A DNA stretch of 64,000 bases from Psychrobacter fozii (GTDB taxonomy: Bacteria > Pseudomonadota > Gammaproteobacteria > Pseudomonadales > Moraxellaceae). Positions 8,763 to 16,798 of the stretch are shown here, piece by piece. The stretch covers positions 34,025 to 98,024 of the forward strand of contig NZ_QJSU01000012.1 in the NCBI RefSeq assembly GCF_003217155.1. The letters run 5' to 3'. Made by a program: the position numbers and the translations under genes. The first letter of the stretch is position 1. Each line of letters begins with the position of its first letter. Under the pieces are notes generated by a model, which did no database searches, was not told the origin of the DNA, and was given only the letters and a program-made list of their open reading frames with translations.

Positions 8763-10019
8763 TTATTTATTAGCATGAGTATTGAATAATGATTCGTGCA
8801 AACTTAGTACGAATTCTTTCGGCATATAATCTTCAGTTATTTCGCCTGTTCCCCATTGACCTCTGTCACTTTTATCGCCCCACATCCAAGCATTGCCTTT
8901 ATCATCTATAAAAGAATAGTCGGCAAAACTACCTAAACCGTACTTTTTGACATTGATATTTTTACTGATAAGTATAGGTCGGTAAATATTGTCTTTAGTG
9001 GAACCAATTGGAGAATGATTTGATTTATATACAAAAGTTCCCCAAGTATATAACTCTCCATCAATGGTGTTAGCAGATTTGCTATTAACACTTACAACTC
9101 GAGCTAAACCCTTAATTTTTTCTGGCTGATCAACATTTTCCTTGCGATTTCCTTGCGCTGAATACTCATCATCACCCCAACTCCATACTGTACCGTCTTC
9201 TAATAAGACAATATTTGATATTCCTTCGGAAATATCAACAACCTTCTTATCAAATATGAATTTACATATTTGTATTTGAGGGTTTTTAGACAATAACTTT
9301 GTACCTTCGATACACTTATTAGAAAATAAATTCCCATAACGATCTAGAGCTAAGAAATATTCAGCATTTCCATCTATCTTAACTATATTATTGATACCAG
9401 TAATTTGAGTAGGGCTTTCAATTCTCTGACTTGAATTATTAAAAAGTTTCCAGCTGTTACTTCCTAGAAAAGATACTGTGCCCTGTTTATTTATAAAATA
9501 TGATGAACCACCAATTCCAGCAGAAACATCAACTACATCACTAACGCCTTTAATCTGTCTTAACTCTGTAATAAAGGTATCTTTATCGTTAGGATCTATC
9601 TCTCCTTTAGAATTACTACCCCAACCCCATACCGTGCCATCTTCTCGCAATAACAACATATGATCTGCACCTGACACCGCCACTGCATCATTCACCCCTT
9701 CTACCTGTCTTGGCGTTGGGTCTTGTCCTGTCTTGGTATCACGCAGTAGACCATCTGTACCCCATGTCCAAAGCGTCCCATCGTCTTTCACCCCTGCGCT
9801 CCATGAGCTGGTCATGGCTAAGCGCTTGGGTTCGATGTTAATCTCAAGTGGGGTTTCTAAGGGCTCATCTGGCATATTTGCCACAGGGTATTTGTCTTCG
9901 GTAAGGGCTTTGAGGTGCTCGGAAGGGGATTTATCGCAGGCAGGTAAAGTAGATATAATGATTATTGCTACTAAACTCTTGATTATTTTTTTATTCAAGA
10001 AATTATTTATTTTTCGCAT
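8763..10019 (-). CDS. RCC1-repeat lipoprotein
   Basis: This 418-residue protein has an N-terminal hydrophobic segment ending in a lipobox (LPAC) and then several RCC1/BNR-type repeats recognisable as DGTLWTWG, DGTVWGWG, DGTVWSWG and GNAWMWGD, spaced about 50-60 residues apart. Such repeats fold as a beta-propeller that typically binds partners. A surface or periplasmic location follows from the lipobox. It is the first gene of the leftward cassette, 31 bases before the lipase-like gene. The start has only a weak ribosome-binding site. Its function in bacteria is not established. Confidence 0.8.
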   Translation of the reverse strand: MRKINNFLNKKIIKSLVAIIIISTLPACDKSPSEHLKALTEDKYPVANMPDEPLETPLEINIEPKRLAMTSSWSAGVKDDGTLWTWGTDGLLRDTKTGQDPTPRQVEGVNDAVAVSGADHMLLLREDGTVWGWGSNSKGEIDPNDKDTFITELRQIKGVSDVVDVSAGIGGSSYFINKQGTVSFLGSNSWKLFNNSSQRIESPTQITGINNIVKIDGNAEYFLALDRYGNLFSNKCIEGTKLLSKNPQIQICKFIFDKKVVDISEGISNIVLLEDGTVWSWGDDEYSAQGNRKENVDQPEKIKGLARVVSVNSKSANTIDGELYTWGTFVYKSNHSPIGSTKDNIYRPILISKNINVKKYGLGSFADYSFIDDKGNAWMWGDKSDRGQWGTGEITEDYMPKEFVLSLHESLFNTHANK

Positions 10020-10134
10020 AAACGGTAGTATTTCAGAGATAATTAGTAACCAATACTAACAATTCTTTACATAATTTTATAGTTTTTTGTTTGGTTTTTT
10101 AAAGTTAACTATTACCTAAGGTGTTATAAATAAA

Positions 10135-10171
10135 GTAGAGGTTAGCAGTTCGAGTCTGCTTATGCTTACCA
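10135..10171 (+). repeat. Second 3' fragment of tRNA-Val, island boundary repeat
   Basis: The sequence GTAGAGGTtAGCAGTTCGAG and the rest of the T arm, acceptor strand and ACCA repeat 5844-5879 with two changes. The identity begins at the 3' side of the anticodon stem and runs on through the terminator and about 35 bases beyond. The intervening 4.3 kb is therefore flanked by direct repeats of a tRNA 3' end. Confidence 0.75.
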
Positions 10172-10177
10172 AATTTA

Positions 10178-10210
10178 GAAAGCCCCGATCTCACGATTGG
10201 GGCTTTTTTT
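10178..10210 (+). terminator. Terminator copy after the second tRNA fragment
   Basis: The hairpin (AAGCCCCGAT, loop CTCACG, ATTGGGGCTT) and T run are the same as at 5888-5918. Confidence 0.8.
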
Positions 10211-10661
10211 GTCTGTGATATATAGGCTGTAGCAGTTCTGACTCTCATATATCTATACTTGTTCAATCTTGAAATACAAACTCTACAAAAAGCATGTGCC
10301 CAAGTTTTACCCAAACGGTGCCTAATTTTTTTATTTATTAGATAATGATGCCTTCTGACCACTACATAACCTCTTTACCTAATGGGTTCTGCGCAGTAAT
10401 AAAAACTGCATCTTTGGGTAATAAAAGTTCCAATAAAGTTCTAGTGTCTTTGGAAGGCTACATTATTCTTAAAACTGTAGTGAGTTTGCTCATAGATTCG
10501 GATTAAGGTAGGGCTTAGCATTGAGTAATTTCTTAAAGTTTGAAGATAGGTCTTCAATCAACACTACGGGTCAATTTGAAATATTAGTATTATGTATTAT
10601 TGAGCATGTTTAGATATCAAACTTACCTGCTACAAATGGACCTGAATACATTAGGAATAAC
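10211..10661. other. Intergenic region right of the island repeat
   Basis: No gene is supported here. The stretch continues the repeat homology for about 35 bases and contains the 11-base-spaced triple at 10296-10325. The rest is AT-rich DNA upstream of the next gene. Confidence 0.5.
10296..10325 (+). repeat. Diverged 11-base-spaced triple repeat next to tRNA fragment 2
   Basis: GTGCCCAA at 10296, TTACCCAA at 10307 and GTGCCTAA at 10318 keep the period and consensus GTGnCCAA seen at 6014-6044. They lie at a similar distance (about 125 bases) from the tRNA end. Confidence 0.35.
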
Positions 10662-11363
10662 ATGAATAATTCTGAAAAATTTTTAGAGACTTATAATAAC
10701 CTTGATCAATACCTTAAAAAGGAAATCAGAGCTGATGATTATGTCAGTTATGCAAATAAAGTAAAAAACTCAAAGAACACTGTTGTGAATAAATTTAAGG
10801 ATGAACTGCTATCTTTTGGTACTTTAAGAAATGCAATAGTACATAACCCTAAAATAGATAATAAGGCTATTGCTGAACCTCATGATAGGACGGTGGAAAG
10901 ATTCAATGAAATTTATGAAATAATAAATAACCCTAAAAAAGTAATCCCTACCTTTCAATTTGATGTCTTGGGGGCAAATAAGGATGATTATATCAATGAT
11001 ATCCTTAAGCAAATGAAGCAAAAATCATTCTCTCAGTTTCCAGTATTGGATTCAAATGAAGCTATTATAGAGTTAATCAATAACAATACTATCTCACGTT
11101 GGCTGGCTTCTGAAATAGATGAGAATGGAATGATTATCGTAGACGGAGTAACTGTCGAAAATTTGATTCCAGAAATTGAGTTTAAACGTAATTATAAGTT
11201 TATTTCTCGTGATACCTCGATATATAAAGCTTACGATCTATTTTTGAACCATATAAACGAGAAAGAAAGAAATCTTGATGTTCTGTTTATTACTCATAAT
11301 GGAAAAGAAACAGAGAAGCTGTTAGGTTTGATTACTATTTCTGACTTAGCCCCTTTGATATAA
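10662..11363 (+). CDS. CBS-domain-like protein of unknown function
   Basis: This 233-residue, AT-rich-coded cytoplasmic protein has a helical N-terminal part with LRNAIVHNPK (reminiscent of HEPN/RiboL-PSP-type helical domains) at about residue 55. Its C-terminal half is compatible with a CBS pair (SFSQFPVLDSNEAIIELI and LFITHNGKETEKLLGLITI, shown in part), typical of adenine-nucleotide sensors. AGGAATAAC precedes the ATG. It stands alone, is not related to its neighbours, and has the composition of the adjoining island, so it was probably acquired with it. A possible role in stress or defence signalling cannot be shown. Confidence 0.7.
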   Translation: MNNSEKFLETYNNLDQYLKKEIRADDYVSYANKVKNSKNTVVNKFKDELLSFGTLRNAIVHNPKIDNKAIAEPHDRTVERFNEIYEIINNPKKVIPTFQFDVLGANKDDYINDILKQMKQKSFSQFPVLDSNEAIIELINNNTISRWLASEIDENGMIIVDGVTVENLIPEIEFKRNYKFISRDTSIYKAYDLFLNHINEKERNLDVLFITHNGKETEKLLGLITISDLAPLI

Positions 11364-11568
11364 AGTGGTTCAAGCTTATTTAAATGTCTGTTGAGTGCTG
11401 ACTTAAAGTGCGTTAGTTCAACAACGGAACACTAAGCTACGCTTAAGAAACCGTACAACTAAACCTAAGTAAACTAAGCATAAAGTAGAGCCGACAGTTG
11501 AGATGAGCAACCAAGATGAGCCGTGATATAATATCTTGATAATCGATATTTTATGAAAGGTTTACATT

Positions 11569-11847
11569 ATGGCTCGTACCGCTAGCGCATTACACATTTT
11601 AGTAAAACACAAAGAAGTGGCTGAGGACATTATTGTCAAGCTCAAAAAAGGCGCTAAGTTTGATGTGCTGGCTAAAAAGCACTCAAACTGCCCATCAGGT
11701 AAGAAAGGTGGCAGCTTAGGCGAATTTCAAAAAGGCGACATGGTGCCGGCATTTGATAAAGTCTGCTTCAACAGTGAACTCTACACCCCGCATTTAGTAA
11801 AAACTAAATTTGGCTGGCATGTGGTTAAAGTGCTTTACAGAACATAA
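11569..11847 (+). CDS. ppiC: Parvulin-type peptidyl-prolyl cis-trans isomerase
   Basis: This 92-residue single-domain parvulin catalyses cis-trans isomerisation of prolyl bonds during protein folding in the cytoplasm. It shows the family landmarks SALHILVKHKE, FDVLAKKHSNCPSGKKGG, LGEFQKGDMVPAFDKV and KTKFGWHVVKVL at the expected spacing, and the length equals that of E. coli PpiC. AAAGG precedes the ATG. It is monocistronic, and a strong bidirectional hairpin at 11992-12028 separates it from the convergent nitroreductase gene. Confidence 0.96.
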   Translation: MARTASALHILVKHKEVAEDIIVKLKKGAKFDVLAKKHSNCPSGKKGGSLGEFQKGDMVPAFDKVCFNSELYTPHLVKTKFGWHVVKVLYRT

Positions 11848-11991
11848 GTGTTAGAGTCGGAGCTTTGATTGCAATCTAACTGAAGTACGTCCTGAACATC
11901 TTTCAGACCCATATTTCAAATAACTGTATTTCAAATGTCTGTATTTAAAATGACAGTAATCTTCTGATTGCATATCAGTTATAAAAAACCG

Positions 11992-12028
11992 ATGAACCCG
12001 CTATGATATCTATTCATAGCGGGTTCAT
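11992..12028. terminator. Bidirectional terminator between ppiC and the nitroreductase gene
   Basis: A perfect 15-base stem (ATGAACCCGCTATGA / TCATAGCGGGTTCAT) with a 7-base loop lies between two convergent genes. Confidence 0.8.
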
Positions 12029-12057
12029 TGGTTATACCATCCTTAACGCTAGATTTA

Positions 12058-12666
12058 TTAGCCAAACACTTTTAAACGACTGTCTACAGGCTTAAATGCT
12101 TTGTCACCTGCAGGCTCCTCGATCGCACCAAATACCATCTGTGCAACCAATTCCCAGTCCTTATCCACATTCCAAGCGTCGGCAACTTGACTATCAATGA
12201 TAGGATTGTAATGCTGTAAGTTTGCACCGATATCTAAACTGGATAATGCCATCCAGATCATATACTGATGCATGGCACTGGTATGTTCAGACCACACTGG
12301 GAATTTGTCAGCATACAACGGTGCCGCTTCTTGTAAACCTTTAATCACTGCATGATCTTCAAAGAATAATATAGTACCTGCACCCGCTTTAAAACTATCA
12401 ATTTTTTGCTTGGTTGACACAAATTTCTCATCGTCATTGACGATATCACGTAAGGTATCTTCCGTCATCTGCCACAGCTTTTGATGCTCCTCACCGAACA
12501 ACACGATAATGCGCGTTGACTGTGAGTTGAACGCTGATGGCGTATGCAGAATAGCATGCTCAACCAATTTTACTACTTCATCATTCGATACTGGCAATTG
12601 ATTACTTAGCGCATAAATAGAACGGCGTTTTTCTGCTAATTGCTGTAAATCTTGTAAATTTGACAT
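12058..12666 (-). CDS. Nitroreductase family protein
   Basis: This 202-residue flavoprotein-type oxidoreductase is expected to use FMN and NAD(P)H. The segment AEKRRSIYAL near residue 12 and HTPSAFNSQSTRIIVLFGEE (shown as read) near 38 are the FMN-phosphate and active-site regions of the YdjA/HBN1-like nitroreductases, and the C-terminal AQMVFGAIEEPAGDK fits. The length is normal. The gene is convergent with ppiC. The LysR regulator at 13761 lies beyond the pirin gene and may control both. The physiological substrate is unknown. Confidence 0.9.
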   Translation of the reverse strand: MSNLQDLQQLAEKRRSIYALSNQLPVSNDEVVKLVEHAILHTPSAFNSQSTRIIVLFGEEHQKLWQMTEDTLRDIVNDDEKFVSTKQKIDSFKAGAGTILFFEDHAVIKGLQEAAPLYADKFPVWSEHTSAMHQYMIWMALSSLDIGANLQHYNPIIDSQVADAWNVDKDWELVAQMVFGAIEEPAGDKAFKPVDSRLKVFG

Positions 12667-12864
12667 GGTTTTCTCCAGTAGTTTTTATGAATTAAAATTA
12701 AATATTGATGCATTGGGATAAAATGTTGATGCATGGGGATAAATAGTCATTAGCCTTTGAAACCAAGATACCGTACTCCAAGATACCGTACTCAAAGTCT
12801 GGTTCTAGGTTCAATCTCGCCATTTAACATTTTGTGTATTACAAATAATGAGCGTAGAAAAGTA

Positions 12865-13581
12865 TTAAGCCGTTATCGGTACTTCCATGAGTAACACTTT
12901 GGCGTCTTCTTCGATATTCACAGTGAACTGCTGAGCACCCCAAATACCAAGCGCATCTCTAGTGTCTAACGTCTTACCATTTACAGTGGCTTTTCCGCTA
13001 ATGACAAAGAGATAAACACCATTATTAGTATCTTTTAGCTGATAAGACGCTGTCACGCCTTTATCAAAATCACCCATACTGAACCATGCATTTTGATGAA
13101 TCCAGACACCTGCATCGTCAGCGTTTGGCGATAGTACTTGATTGAACATATTCGGCTGCATGATATCACCCATACGCATTTGCTGATAACGAGGGGTGAC
13201 GTTAATTTTATTAGGGAGCACCCATATTTGCAAAAACTGCACAGCCTCATAAGCATTACCATTCATCTCACTATGAGTAATGCCCGTGCCGGCTGACATG
13301 ACTTGTATCTCACCCGTTGCAATAATGCCTTCATTACCGATGTTATCGCCATGACTGAGCTTGCCTGACAATGGAATAGTAATAATTTCCATATCACGAT
13401 GTGAGTGCTTACCAAAACCTTGCCCGCCAATCACAAAGTCATCATTAATGACACGTAGCGCGCCAAAGCCCATACGTTCTGAGTTGTGATAATTAGCAAA
13501 GCTGAAGGTATGGTTGCTTTTTAGCCAGCCATGATTGGCATTGCCACGAGAGTATGCTGCATGATAGATCGTTTGCATCAT
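12865..13581 (-). CDS. Pirin family protein
   Basis: This 238-residue bicupin protein of the pirin/YhhW type carries the metal ligands GKHSHRDMEIITIPLSG near residue 57 and SAGTGITHSEMN near 100. YhhW-type pirins can act as quercetin 2,3-dioxygenases, although many have other or unknown roles. The start is one of two adjacent ATGs (13581 or 13578) after a weak ribosome-binding site. It is divergent from a LysR gene at 13761, a layout typical of a regulator and its target, so induction by that LysR protein is likely. Confidence 0.93.
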   Translation of the reverse strand: MMQTIYHAAYSRGNANHGWLKSNHTFSFANYHNSERMGFGALRVINDDFVIGGQGFGKHSHRDMEIITIPLSGKLSHGDNIGNEGIIATGEIQVMSAGTGITHSEMNGNAYEAVQFLQIWVLPNKINVTPRYQQMRMGDIMQPNMFNQVLSPNADDAGVWIHQNAWFSMGDFDKGVTASYQLKDTNNGVYLFVISGKATVNGKTLDTRDALGIWGAQQFTVNIEEDAKVLLMEVPITA

Positions 13582-13760
13582 TTATCCCTAGTTATTAACT
13601 TATTGATTAACTTAGTTATTCGGAAGTTAAATAACGATAAATATTGATTAGTTAATTGGTTTAAATTATGGATATATTATAATTGTTGTCTAACTATAGA
13701 TAAACATCAATAATTGCAAATGTAAGTTCTCATTTAAAGAACAATTAAGGGGCGGCTAAA

Positions 13761-14666
13761 ATGGGACAACTAGAAGACATGGCAATGTTTGTACGCATTG
13801 TCGAAGCAGGCAGCATTACCAAAGCCGCAGAGCAATTAAATATCGCCAAGTCAGCTGTCAGCCGCCGTCTCAAGGAGTTAGAGACGCGCCTAGGCAGTCA
13901 GTTAATCAGCCGAACCACACGCCAATCGAACTTAACGCAAGCAGGTGAGCAGTATTACCAAAAGGTGAGCAACATACTGAATGAGGTTGATGCACTGAAT
14001 GAAGCGTCCAGTGGTGCGCCAACACGTATCGAGGGCACACTAAAGATGACCGCGCCACTATCGTTTGGCTTGCTTCATTTAAAGGATGTCATTGATGAAT
14101 ACGCCAACCAGCATCCCAATCTGAATTTTGAATTGGATTTTTCTGATCGGCATACGGATTTAGTCGAAGAAGGGTTTGAACTGGCCATCCGTATTGGAGA
14201 AATGCAAGATTCTAGCTATCAGGCCAAACGCCTATCATTAATTCGTCATACCCTATGCGCCAGTCCTGAATATCTAGATAAGATGGGCACACCAAAAACG
14301 GTAGAAGATTTAGCGGATCATGAATTTTTACAATACAGCTTGAGTAAATCTAACACGATAGAATTGACAGATGAGCAAGGCAAAAAACATCAGGTGGACG
14401 TTAACTCAAAAATAAAAATTAATAATGGTGATTTTTTGCGTGATATGGCAGTGAAAGGTCATGGCATTACCTTTTTGCCAACCTTTATCACCTATCAGAC
14501 CGTAGCCAGTGGCGAGCTAGTGCCCATCTTGCAGCAGTATCAACTACCCATGCTAACGGCCTATGCGGTCTATCCAAAGAATAGATTCTTGTCTCAGCGG
14601 TGCCGCTATTTTATTGATTTTATCGCTGAGCGTTTCGGTGATAATCCTTATTGGGATGAGTGCTAA
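13761..14666 (+). CDS. LysR family transcriptional regulator
   Basis: This 301-residue regulator has the N-terminal winged helix-turn-helix (MAMFVRIVEAGSITKAAEQL to LETRLGSQLISRTTR, residues about 7-60) and the periplasmic-binding-protein-like effector domain behind it. It follows AGGGGCGG. It belongs to the DsdC/AaeR-like group that commonly faces its target gene. Here it is divergent from the pirin gene with a 180-base, AT-rich intergenic region, and probably regulates pirin and perhaps the nitroreductase. The inducer cannot be predicted. Confidence 0.94.
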   Translation: MGQLEDMAMFVRIVEAGSITKAAEQLNIAKSAVSRRLKELETRLGSQLISRTTRQSNLTQAGEQYYQKVSNILNEVDALNEASSGAPTRIEGTLKMTAPLSFGLLHLKDVIDEYANQHPNLNFELDFSDRHTDLVEEGFELAIRIGEMQDSSYQAKRLSLIRHTLCASPEYLDKMGTPKTVEDLADHEFLQYSLSKSNTIELTDEQGKKHQVDVNSKIKINNGDFLRDMAVKGHGITFLPTFITYQTVASGELVPILQQYQLPMLTAYAVYPKNRFLSQRCRYFIDFIAERFGDNPYWDEC

Positions 14667-14762
14667 CCCTTCCAGTTCATCAAGTTAACACTCAAGAGAA
14701 TCAATAATCTTAAAGAAGACGATTCGAATTTGTAGTAACTTCTAATTAAAAAATATCTTGAA

Positions 14763-14868
14763 TATAGGTGAATTCAAATAAGTTCAACACAAGGAAACCG
14801 AGTGCAAGTTATATATTAGTATGGTTAGCGAGGTTGACGATGTAGCGGGTTTATATGAATTTGACTGT
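14763..14868 (+). repeat. About 105-base interspersed repeat, family A copy 1
   Basis: Family A elements share the core AAGGnAACCGAGTGcAAG, then TAGTATGGTTAGCGAGGT (or a variant), then GATGTAGCGGaTTTATAT. Their ends are inverted repeats of about 19 bases that start TATAGT(T/C)GAATTCAA. Five copies lie in intergenic DNA of this window: here and at 16233, 46199, 55325 and 59995. No ORF is carried, so they are MITE-like. Confidence 0.7.
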
Positions 14869-14884
14869 ACTACAAACCTAATTA

Positions 14885-15055
14885 GGAACCGCAACCGCTT
14901 ATCAGAAAGCACCATCTGTAGTCATTGACAGGTTTGGCTTTGCTTAGATTGGATTTGCTATGTTATGGGGATTCGTATTCTTTGCAGACACGCCAGATAT
15001 TATCTTTTTGATTGGAGTGATCTTAATCGTTGTAGCGGGGATTATCTCTGTATGA
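14885..15055 (+). pseudogene. C-terminal remnant of an EamA/DMT transporter gene
   Basis: Fifty-six codons read as the last two helices of a DMT-superfamily transporter (TATAYQKAPSVV, then AMLWGFVFFADTP and LIGVILIVVAGIISV), with an internal TAG between the two segments and a natural TGA at the end. No start or earlier helices are present, since upstream lies the interspersed repeat at 14763. It is a dead gene fragment, perhaps left by a deletion associated with that repeat. Confidence 0.7.
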
Positions 15056-15085
15056 CATTTATTATCTTATTCACTTGAGCGTGTT

Positions 15086-16183
15086 TCAAACAGATGTATA
15101 ACTAGAGGTAGACCATTTTTGGATACTTAAGCTTAAGTCAGTTAGATCAATATCGAAAGCATCCGCTGTTGGTTGATTCGCAACATCTATAATATCAGCA
15201 GCGGTTGCAACAATATCTTCAGTACCATCAAAGTTAATACCCGTTACTCCAGCAGGTACATCGTCAAAGGTCACAATAGCTGTGTCTATACCGCCATTAC
15301 CGCCAATCACGGTGTAGGTCACATCTGGTACAGCACCTGCGTAACCATCGTTTGGCGTGAAGTTTAACGTGCCATCATTGGTAATAGTGATGATGCCGAC
15401 ATTTGGAATAGTCGCCATATCACCTGATTGATAAACTGTGGTATAGCCTTCAATCGTGAACCCCTCTACACTTAATGGATCACTTCCTAGATCAGTGTTA
15501 TTGCCAAAAAAATTTACCTCAACTGGTATATTATGTGCAGTCTTCACACGGTTACCATTGGCAACTGCTGATTGCTTTGACACCACCGATACATCATTAA
15601 AGATGATAGTGCCTTTATCGCAGTCTCCGTGGCCACCAGTCATAGTGTAGGTCACGTCTGGCACAGCGCCTGCGTAACCCTTATCTGGCGTAAAGGTTAG
15701 CATGCCATTAGTGGTAATGCTTAAGGTGCCAATGTTTGGAACCGTCGCCGTGTCACCTGGTTGATAAACCGTGGTGTAGCCGTCAATCGTGAATTCCTCT
15801 ATGCTTAATAGATCGCTGTCTGCACCAGTGTCATTGCTAACTATGTCTGTCAAAACTGGCCTATGATAGGCGGTCATCACGCTGTTGTTACTAGAAAACA
15901 GAGTACTATTGTCATTAAAGTCGTTGCTATCGCTATGACTGCTATCAGCAATCAAATCTAATGGCTCAGTCGCTGCTGCTGTCGGCATCCACCAAGGTAT
16001 TGCTGCCGCAGGACATTCTACATCCCTTAACGCCTGCCCTTCTTCACTACCTATTACTAGCTGTGTTAGGCACTTAAAGGTATCACCGATATCTGACATA
16101 TGGTAATACTTGCCATCTTCAGTCCCTAGTTGTACTTGGTCTACAATCTGAGTTCTATCATTAGTTTTGACTATAGTATTCAT
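15086..16183 (-). CDS. Adhesin-like protein with tandem Ig-like repeats, probably truncated
   Basis: This 365-residue protein begins with about 65 residues resembling the N-terminal part of BapA/LapA-type secreted adhesins (QLGTEDGKYYHMSDIGDTFK). Two near-identical repeats of about 100 residues follow (DLLSIEEFTIDGYTTVYQPG and DPLSVEGFTIEGYTTVYQSG, each ending in a GYAGAVPDVTYT motif), as in VCBS/cadherin-like tandem-repeat proteins. Full-length relatives run to thousands of residues with calcium-binding repeats and a type I secretion signal at the C-terminus. None is visible here, and no TolC/ABC exporter genes are adjacent. It is probably a deletion derivative that keeps the head and two repeats. 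Confidence 0.75.
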   Translation of the reverse strand: MNTIVKTNDRTQIVDQVQLGTEDGKYYHMSDIGDTFKCLTQLVIGSEEGQALRDVECPAAAIPWWMPTAAATEPLDLIADSSHSDSNDFNDNSTLFSSNNSVMTAYHRPVLTDIVSNDTGADSDLLSIEEFTIDGYTTVYQPGDTATVPNIGTLSITTNGMLTFTPDKGYAGAVPDVTYTMTGGHGDCDKGTIIFNDVSVVSKQSAVANGNRVKTAHNIPVEVNFFGNNTDLGSDPLSVEGFTIEGYTTVYQSGDMATIPNVGIITITNDGTLNFTPNDGYAGAVPDVTYTVIGGNGGIDTAIVTFDDVPAGVTGINFDGTEDIVATAADIIDVANQPTADAFDIDLTDLSLSIQKWSTSSYTSV

Positions 16184-16232
16184 ATACTTATATTTACCTT
16201 TTATTTTTTAAGTCAAATAATACAGATTAAGA

Positions 16233-16339
16233 TATAGTTGAATTCAAATAATTTCGACGCAAGGAAGCCGAGCGCAAGCTATACACTAGTATGGTTAGCA
16301 AGGATAACGATGGAGCGGATTTATATGGATTTAACTATA
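16233..16339 (+). repeat. About 105-base interspersed repeat, family A copy 2
   Basis: This is the best-preserved copy. The ends TATAGTTGAATTCAAATAA and TTATATGGATTTAACTATA are inverted repeats matching at 15 of 19 positions, and the core matches copy 1 with few changes. Confidence 0.75.
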
Positions 16340-16646
16340 TATTCACATTAGACAATCAGTTGCGGTATCTTATTAAGCCGCTTGTATCAGTCATCATCAG
16401 TTCTGATAACGCTACTAGCATTAGTCAGTGAACGAATGTTTTTGTGAAAGTATGGATTATAAGAGACCTATTACTATCTGATAACCTCTTTAATACAGGT
16501 TAACTCGCACGCGGACAACGCCATATCATATTGACTCGAAATGCAACAAATAACTAAAAACCTCCAGTAGTAAAGGAGCAACATTACAATCGATATGAGT
16601 AGTGTTTGTCATACTCTTATTTTCAGTAAAGTAAGACTTATTACTG

Positions 16647-16701
16647 AAAAACCCATTAAAAAAGCCACTTATCTTTAAGTGGCTTTTTTAATGGGTTTTT
16701 T
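16647..16701. terminator. Long bidirectional terminator hairpin
   Basis: The inverted repeat pairs AAACCCATTAAAAAAGCC and the following ACTTA perfectly with its complement around the loop TCTT, giving at least 23 base pairs with A and T runs at both ends. It lies downstream of the AraC-type gene on the minus strand? No: that gene ends at 16799 and reads leftward into this hairpin, so it most likely ends that transcript. Confidence 0.8.
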
Positions 16702-16798
16702 ACGCAATTTGGATCAATCAAAGTGTATTGGCGTGAATACTGATTCAATCTACTGTCGAACCACTGTTATCCATGTCTTGCATCAATACCAAACATGC

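Larger units (their letters stand above)
16184..16798. other. Intergenic region with repeat copy and terminator
   Basis: This stretch upstream of the adhesin-like gene holds family A repeat copy 2 (16233-16339) and a long hairpin (16647-16701). The rest shows no coding signal. Confidence 0.6.

Noticed and set aside
10105..10362. 85-residue ORF on the minus strand over the second tRNA fragment
   Set aside because: It runs through the tRNA-end repeat and terminator hairpin in antisense, has basic low-quality composition and no ribosome-binding site; it is a chance frame.
16647..16701. Riboswitch or attenuator
   Set aside because: A single long perfect stem with A/T runs on both sides is explained as a terminator.
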